From NCBI GenBank assembly GCA_014155875.1, contig JACEFZ010012626.1, positions 186,001 to 250,000 on the forward strand: a stretch of DNA of 64,000 bases, in the 5' to 3' direction. Each line of letters begins with the position of its first letter. Positions within the stretch are counted from its first letter, which is position 1. This document shows, in pieces, positions 58,186 to 64,000 of this stretch. A program made the translations under genes and the position numbers. This DNA comes from Cepaea nemoralis (Eukaryota; Mollusca; Gastropoda; Stylommatophora; Helicidae). The notes beneath the pieces were generated by a model, which was not told the origin of the DNA, searched no databases, and saw only the letters and a list, made by a program, of their open reading frames with translations.

Positions 58186-59812
58186 GTAGTTGGCAAAACA
58201 CACTCACTCTACAGATCCATCAGCTAATAGAGCTATGCTGGCGAGAAGGACAAGTCCCACAGGATTTCAAAGATTCAAGCATCATAACACATGATCGGAG
58301 CGACTGCAACATCTATAGGGGTATCTCACTTCTGTGTATCGTTGGAAAAGTATTTGCCAGAATTGTTCTGCGCAAACTTCAAGTGCTAGGAGATCAAGTC
58401 TACCCCGAATCACAGTGTGGCTTTCGACAGAACCGGTCTACCATTGATATGATATTCTCATTGCGACAAATGCAAGAAAAATGTCGTGAACAGAATCAAC
58501 CACCGTTTATTGCCTTCATCGACCTCACAAAGGCATTTGATTTGGCCAGTCGTGAGGGTCTGTTCAAGGCACTAAAGAAGATTGGCTGCCCACCAACTAA
58601 CTCTTCTGTCCATTGTGGAATCGTTCCACACATGCATGAAGGGTATAATCAAGTTTTATGGTGCATCTTCTGAAGAGTTTGACATCAAGAGTGAAGTTAA
58701 GCAAGGTTGTGTACTAGCTCCCACCCTCTTTGGAATATACTTTTCACTTCTGTAATATGCCTTTCATGATCAGGATGGTGGTATATACATTCACGCACGC
58801 TCAGATGGCGGCCTGTACAATGCTCAGAGATTGAAGGCCTAGACCAAAATTAGGAGGGTACTGATCAGAGAGTTGCTTTTTGCAGATAATGCTGCAGTTA
58901 CGACCCACTCTGAGGAAGAATTGCAATGTCTACTATCTGCACTCTCCAATGCTTGTTCTGAATTTGGTTTAACAATTAGCAAAAAGAAGACATAGATTAT
59001 GTCACAAGGTGCACATGGGGTACCATCAATCTTTATTGACGACGCCGAACTAGAGATGGTAGACCATTTTACATATCTAGGATCAGAGGTAAATAGCAAA
59101 GTATCCCTAGATCAGGAAATCAACATCCGGATTGGTAAGGCAGCAAGAACAATGAACATGTTAGCAAAAAGAGTCTGGGAGAACATGAAGCTTACTGCCA
59201 AAACAAAAGTCCTTGTCTATCAAGCCTATGTCCTTAGTACTCTTCTTTATGGCAGTGAAACCTGGACAACTTACTCACACCAAGAGAAACGTTTAAACAG
59301 CTTTCATATGCGGTGTCTGCGAAGAATTCTCGGTATTAAGTGGCAAGATAAAATCACAAATACTGAAGTATTGGAAAGATCAGGTTGCGTGAGGGTTTAT
59401 TCCATGCTCAGTCTTCGTAGACTTAGATGGATAGGACATCTTAGGAGGATGGATGATGGTAGAATACCAAAGGACATCTTTTTTTGGTGAATTACAGATG
59501 GGTAAGAGATCTCAGGGTCGGTCTCTACTACGATACAAAGATGTGTGTAAGCGGGACATGATTGATACAGGCATTGATAATGCACATTGGGAGCAAGTCG
59601 CCGCTGAACGTGTTGCATGGAGAGCAAACATCAGAAATGGAATAAAGACAAAGGAGAAAATTATTGCAGATAAGTCAGACACCGAGCGTGTGAGAGATAA
59701 GATGGTGCATGATGGTGGAAATGACCACGTGTTCACATGCACCCGCTGTGAACGGACATTTACAGCGCGAATTGGCCTCATCAGTCACATTCGCTATCGC
59801 CATAGGTAAAAG
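58186..59812 (+). pseudogene. LINE-Z RT and zinc-finger C-terminus, continuation
   Basis: IELCWREGQVPQDFKDSSII (with shifts), YRGISLLCIVGKVFARIVL, SQCGFRQNRSTIDMIF, FIDLTKAFDLASREGLFKAL, the palm box LLFADNAAVTTHS (FADD changed to FADN), FTYLGSEVNSKVSLDQ, SFHMRCLRRILGIKWQDKI and the final C2H2 finger CTRCERTFTARIGLISHIRYRH. At least three frameshifts or stops occur (near 58600, 58995 and 59490). Confidence 0.87.
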
Positions 59813-59875
59813 TTATTATGCCTTTTTAAAGCACAAACTATCGTCTGTCAAGACGGCAAGGTGCCAATGAATGAA

Positions 59876-60254
<379 letters not shown>

Positions 60255-60664
60255 GTCGAGGTTCCAACTTCACGGCAACGGGTCGTCCCCATTATGCTCC
60301 ATTCCTGTGCTAGTAAATATCACACAAAATGCTCCCCACTGTCCAATGTGAAAGGTGGAACAGACAAGTGTCTCGGCAATCCAACAACCCGCACAGGTAC
60401 ACTGTGCATAATGCCGCCGCCAGAATGCCAACACAAAATTCATCCACGACAACCACAGTTCATCGTCGATGGACTCGGCAGTCACCAGAAAGACCTCATT
60501 GACCCAGGTTTTCTCCCATGGCTCGGTCTTTTACCGCAGGGCGACCCACCGAAAGTGTCGCATAAAGCACGAGCTCCGCAGCTTCAGGGCCGACTCCCAG
60601 GTGTCTTCTGACAAATGCACTTGAGAACCGAAAAAGCAACTCAGTCGATTCAGCAAAAGCCGGT
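60255..60664 (-). mobile_element. SINE-like element(s) with (CTAA)n tail
   Basis: Starts TCGAGGTTCCAACTTCACGG and has an ACGGG..CCCATTATGCTCC block resembling the shared 3' end of LINE-I and SINE C. From about 60490 the sequence turns into a diverged SINE A body (GGCTCGGTCTTTTACCGCAG, AAAGCACGAGCTCCGCAGC). It may be one composite element or two adjoining ones. Confidence 0.5.
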
Positions 60665-60849
60665 AGCCATTGTTCCGAACATGCAGGTCACTGTACAGGT
60701 CAGATGCAAAAGCATTCCATGCGAATCTCACAGCTCATGGTGTCACCCACGCACTCTCTCAGTAGCAGGGCGACGTAACCATGTACTACCAGCCCAACAT
60801 GAGGAAAATGCGATTGCAAACCGTAGCTACAAGCATAAACACGCCACAG

Positions 60850-61945
60850 GATTTAACTGTACAGTGCCTAACGCCATGTAGGCTACCGGAAGTAAATAGT
60901 GTAGTTAACTGGAATCATGCAAATCGCATGCAAATTAACATTTCTAAAACACAATCTATGTTAATAGGAACCAGGCAAAGACCTCACACGCTAAACTCGC
61001 AGAGAACTCTACAGCTGCACATTGGTAGCATGCCTATAGAAAGTGTAACCGAGCACAAGGCACAGGGTCTTATCATAGATCAATATCAAACCTTTGACTC
61101 CTATGTTCATGCTCTCGTTAAAAAATAGCTAAAAACGTATACCACTTGCCAAAATTAAAAATTTCCTTGACGAAAGCACAAGAGAGATATTCCATACTTC
61201 CCACATACAAACACATTTTGATTATTGCTCCACAATCTGGGATGGATGCTCCAAATCAATAACAAAACGAATTTATTCACTCCAGAAAAAGGGCAGTACG
61301 TTTAATTAATGGTGAAAAGCTTACCGATAATTATAACCTACATAAACGTCTTCGGTTACTGCCACTCCACAAACGCCTACTTTTTAATAAGGCTACACTA
61401 ATTCCCAAAATCATATTTCAAAATGCTCCAAGCTACCTTTGGCCATTGTTTAAATATAACGCAAGGCATAGCGAACGACTAAATATACTTCATGTCCCTA
61501 AACCTAGGACAGACTTATATAAAACATGCTTAGCATACTCTGCCGCTCAGTTGTGGAACAATCTTCCACAAGAAATCAAAGACACCACCAATAATTATAC
61601 ATACATACGCAATCTGTTTGAACACTACCTCAGTACAGACTAATTTCCCCCATAAACAAAACAAAAAAGACAATAATAATAGTAAATTATCTCAAACGAC
61701 AACTAGCCAAAAAATATTCACATATATATGGCACGATACATCTTCCTTAGGTATTTATAATGTCCATGTTAAACATTGCCTCTGTGAGTTATTTGTTATT
61801 GATTATTTTTCATGCGTTTTAATGCTTTTTGTTCTTTTGTTGTCAAAAATTTGCTTCATAAGTGATGTTGAATGAAAGAATGTATGAGAGGAAATAGAGA
61901 AGAAGGGCAGAATGTCAGACGGGTCTGCGTGCCCTATTCCTTTGA
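60850..61945 (+). mobile_element. CR1/Jockey-like LINE, 3' part
   Basis: Contains the region after the RT palm and a 3' UTR with AATAAAGATTTTC near 61948. Related to, but distinct from, LINE-E. Begins about 60850 with no palm block. Confidence 0.75.
60880..61642 (+). pseudogene. CR1/Jockey-like LINE C-terminal remnant
   Basis: NRMQINISKTQSMLIGTRQ, IESVTEHKAQGLIID, then in other frames HFDYCSTIWDGCSKS, RLLPLHKRLLFNKATL and KPRTDLYKTCLAYSAAQLWN with the natural stop at 61641. At least three frameshifts. Same domain order as 51366-52100. Confidence 0.85.
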
Positions 61946-61975
61946 AAATAAAGATTTTCTTTCGTTCGTGCGTAC

Positions 61976-62210
61976 ACTGTTGTTGTACATGCCTGCTAGT
62001 TTCTCTAGCTCGTTGTCGGTACACCTATTGCTGTCGTCGTATCGTATGCCATCTGGCCCTGGAGCACCGTTTTTTGATCGTCGAAGCACAGCCTTGATTT
62101 CTTTCACTGTCACTGTGTCTTCATCCGAAATGTACTGGGCTTTGCACCTGGCAAGGTTTCGGCATCTAATTTCTGTCTGTTTCCTCTGCTCTAGATAGGG
62201 TTCATATAGT
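61976..62210 (-). mobile_element. LINE-I fragment
   Basis: Minus strand DTVTVKEIKAVLRRSKNG followed by APGPDGIRYDD and CTDNELEKLAGMYNN. It equals 8455-8700 of LINE-I. Very similar in sequence, so relatively recent. Confidence 0.85.
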
Positions 62211-62215
62211 AATTA

Positions 62216-62257
62216 TTGGAATGTGTATGTGTGTGTATGTGTGTGTTTGTATGTGTG

Positions 62258-62312
<55 letters not shown>

Positions 62313-62323
62313 AGAGAGAGAGA

Positions 62324-62402
<79 letters not shown>
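62216..62402. repeat. (TG)n, (TA)n, (GA)n compound microsatellite
   Basis: TG to 62264, TA at 62265-62309, GA at 62312-62402 with one ATGA interruption. Confidence 0.97.
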
Positions 62403-62407
<5 letters not shown>

Positions 62408-62675
62408 GGCAACTTTCCGTCGTGACAGACGATAGTTTGTTACAGTGTTCTATATAAAGGCATAATGACTAAAACTCATAGCGGTAGCGAATGATCAGAC
62501 CAATTAGATCTGTAAATGTTCGACCACAATGGATGCATGTGAACACATGGTCATTTCCACCATCAGGCACTATCTGTCGTCTCACAGGCTCATTGTGTGA
62601 CCTTATGGCAATCATTTTCTCCTTTGTCTTATTTCCATTGCTGATCTTTGTCCCCCATGCAGCACGATCAGCTTG
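62403..62675 (-). mobile_element. LINE-Z 3' end fragment
   Basis: Minus strand carries the zinc-finger end in degraded form (HVFTCIHCGRTF-like) and the KLSSVTTES-like 3' UTR start. Corresponds to 59590-59850. Confidence 0.75.
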
Positions 62676-62689
62676 GTAAATTCCGATAA

Positions 62690-64000
62690 TCGTCAGGAGG
62701 TTGTGTCGTTGTACATCTTGGTGAGTTCACAATCAACGGGATTCGTTTGCGCCTTTGAGTGACTGATTTAGTCTGCTCCCTCACTTGGCTTAATCCTTTA
62801 TCCGATTGGGTGCCAGTAAAGAAGTCTTGCATAAGCTGGTCTTAATAAGGTTGTTCTCCGTGATTCCCTCCGTCTATTGTAGATTCAGAACCGATCCATC
62901 AATATCATTCTTTTAAAAGGTATAATATTAAACACCACGGTCCCATGATGTAAGCTCAACTGGCGTTTTCCTCTTTCTGAGTCGGGCGTAACAATCTTCC
63001 CTCCTCGGTCCCGCCTTTCCTTCCCTCGATAATTCGTCGACAGGCTGGGTTTCTCTACATTAGAGTCCCATGAAGAATCCGTGCTAGACAGTTCTAATTG
63101 AATGTGCCAAGTTGTCCTTGAGAAATTAATCTGTTCTTCTGGGTCTGTAAAGTTGTGTAACTTCTTAGTAAAGTAGTCACACTTAGCTGCTCCTCTCAGT
63201 TCCTCTGGAGTGAAAGGTAGGGATATCCCTAAGAGTGTTGGTTCCAAATCACTCTTGTTACTTCAGGTCCCTTTAGCTGGGATTGCCTTATAGCTTCGGC
63301 TACAAAGAAGTTAGGCGTTTCCTATTCCATCTTATCTGGAAGTACAGACAATGTTGACTGTCCGAGAACAGAGTCTATATTCTGGCTCATTACAATTCTC
63401 TGTGTCCCCTAAGTCTCCAAACTGGTATACTCGGAGATCACAACATCTGGAAATGTTTCATTGTCTGGAATTTCCTCTCTGACGGCTCTTTCAGTGCCAA
63501 GTCCAGTCGAGGAAGACTTGAGCTACAGTCTCAAAGATTACTAGGGGTTCAGGATCTTCCTACGTCCCTATCTCAGACAAATTTAATTCAACATTTTGCT
63601 CACCTGAGCAGAAGGGAATACAAGCGACATATGAGGCGTCTCCTTTATTCTGTGTAAAAAATTTCCCCAGGTCCTATTGCTTTCGCGAGTCACTCCTCGT
63701 TGAAGTCAAATGGGTTTTCTGGGTTCCTTGTGCTGGCGAACCAGCTACACCACTTTTCCTGTGGTGCAAACAGTTGTCCTCTCGGTAACTGTTAATATGT
63801 AAGTTGTCTGAACTGGTAAATAATGGCTCTTCCTGCGCTCCAGCAGTGAAGATCACCAGGAATTCTGCTTCTTCCTTCTTCCCATCTCAACCAGATTTAA
63901 TTCCACTTGGTGATCCACGAGAGCAGAAAGGAATACGAGCGTCGGCTAAGTCTTTGCCTGCAACCTCGTTAAAGGTTGTCCCCAGGTCCCCTCATTCTCG
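62690..64000 (-). other. unrecognised sequence with a diverged internal tandem duplication
   Basis: Minus-strand frames exist at 62885-63247 (120 residues; FTPEELRGAAKCDYFTKKL region) and 63674-63856. I recognise no domain. Segments around 63555-63690 and 63880-64000 are similar (TCAACCAGATTTAATTCCAC versus a diverged copy near 63575, and GAGCAGAAGGGAATACAAGC versus GAGCAGAAAGGAATACGAGC), a spacing of about 305 bp. It may be a retroelement internal region or a decayed gene. The window ends within it. Confidence 0.35.

Larger units (their letters stand above)
55303..59873 (+). mobile_element. zinc-finger-ended LINE (LINE-Z), interrupted by an inverted copy
   Basis: The + element comprises 55303-56373 and 58186-59873. 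It has a 5' part, a linker, an RT and a C2H2 zinc-finger end. The 3' end reads CAAGGTGCCAATGAATGAA. No endonuclease is visible between the 5' part and the linker. It is interrupted by the minus-strand copy 56374-58174 flanked by the duplication agaggttatca (56363-56373 and 58175-58185). Confidence 0.87.

Overview
The window reads as non-coding, repeat-dense nuclear DNA of an animal. It holds intron-bearing exons, tRNA-derived SINEs, several non-LTR retrotransposon (LINE) families, a mariner transposon, solo-LTR-like insertions and long microsatellites. There is no prokaryotic gene organisation. An invertebrate, plausibly a lophotrochozoan such as a mollusc, fits the mix of LINE types, but this is inference and the sequence alone does not fix the taxon.

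Layout. (1) 1-4375 is a nested stack: an old RTE-like LINE (here LINE-C, + strand) cut by a mariner (192-1114), by a minus-strand LINE (2162-3229) that itself contains a SINE (2560-2801), and by an LTR-like insert (3335-3940). (2) 4376-5540 carries several copies of a second SINE family. (3) 6040-20805 is one 24-bp minisatellite locus broken up by a nearly complete I-like LINE with endonuclease, RT and RNase H (6340-10198), a SINE (11678-12050), a complete-length RTE-like LINE (13244-16602) and a solo LTR (16871-17399). Its right part is a tandem segmental duplication of about 1.34 kb that includes GGA-rich tracts. (4) 21690-25000 holds a LINE 3' fragment, an (AT)n block and LTR remnants. (5) 25298-28401 contains the only host gene I can support: two internal exons on the + strand, phase compatible, whose peptide resembles the CpeT/CpcT (DUF1001) fold family. 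(6) 28440-46500 is again LINE and SINE debris, including a full-length LINE-C with 12-bp target duplications (39270-42464) and an I-like LINE copy split by a solo LTR (44221-44805). (7) 47404-51290 is almost entirely simple sequence, including a 1.7-kb C/A-only-like tract. (8) 51300-62700 has a CR1/Jockey-like LINE, a fragment with an SGNH (GDSL) signature, and a zinc-finger-ended LINE carrying an internally deleted, inverted copy of its own family with an 11-bp target duplication. (9) 62690-64000 is unrecognised.

No gene network is present. The relationships are those of transposons: enzymes for insertion encoded by the LINEs, SINEs whose 3' ends look borrowed from one LINE, and successive insertions that allow relative dating. 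Most reverse transcriptases are dead, with frameshifts, stops and altered catalytic YADD boxes.
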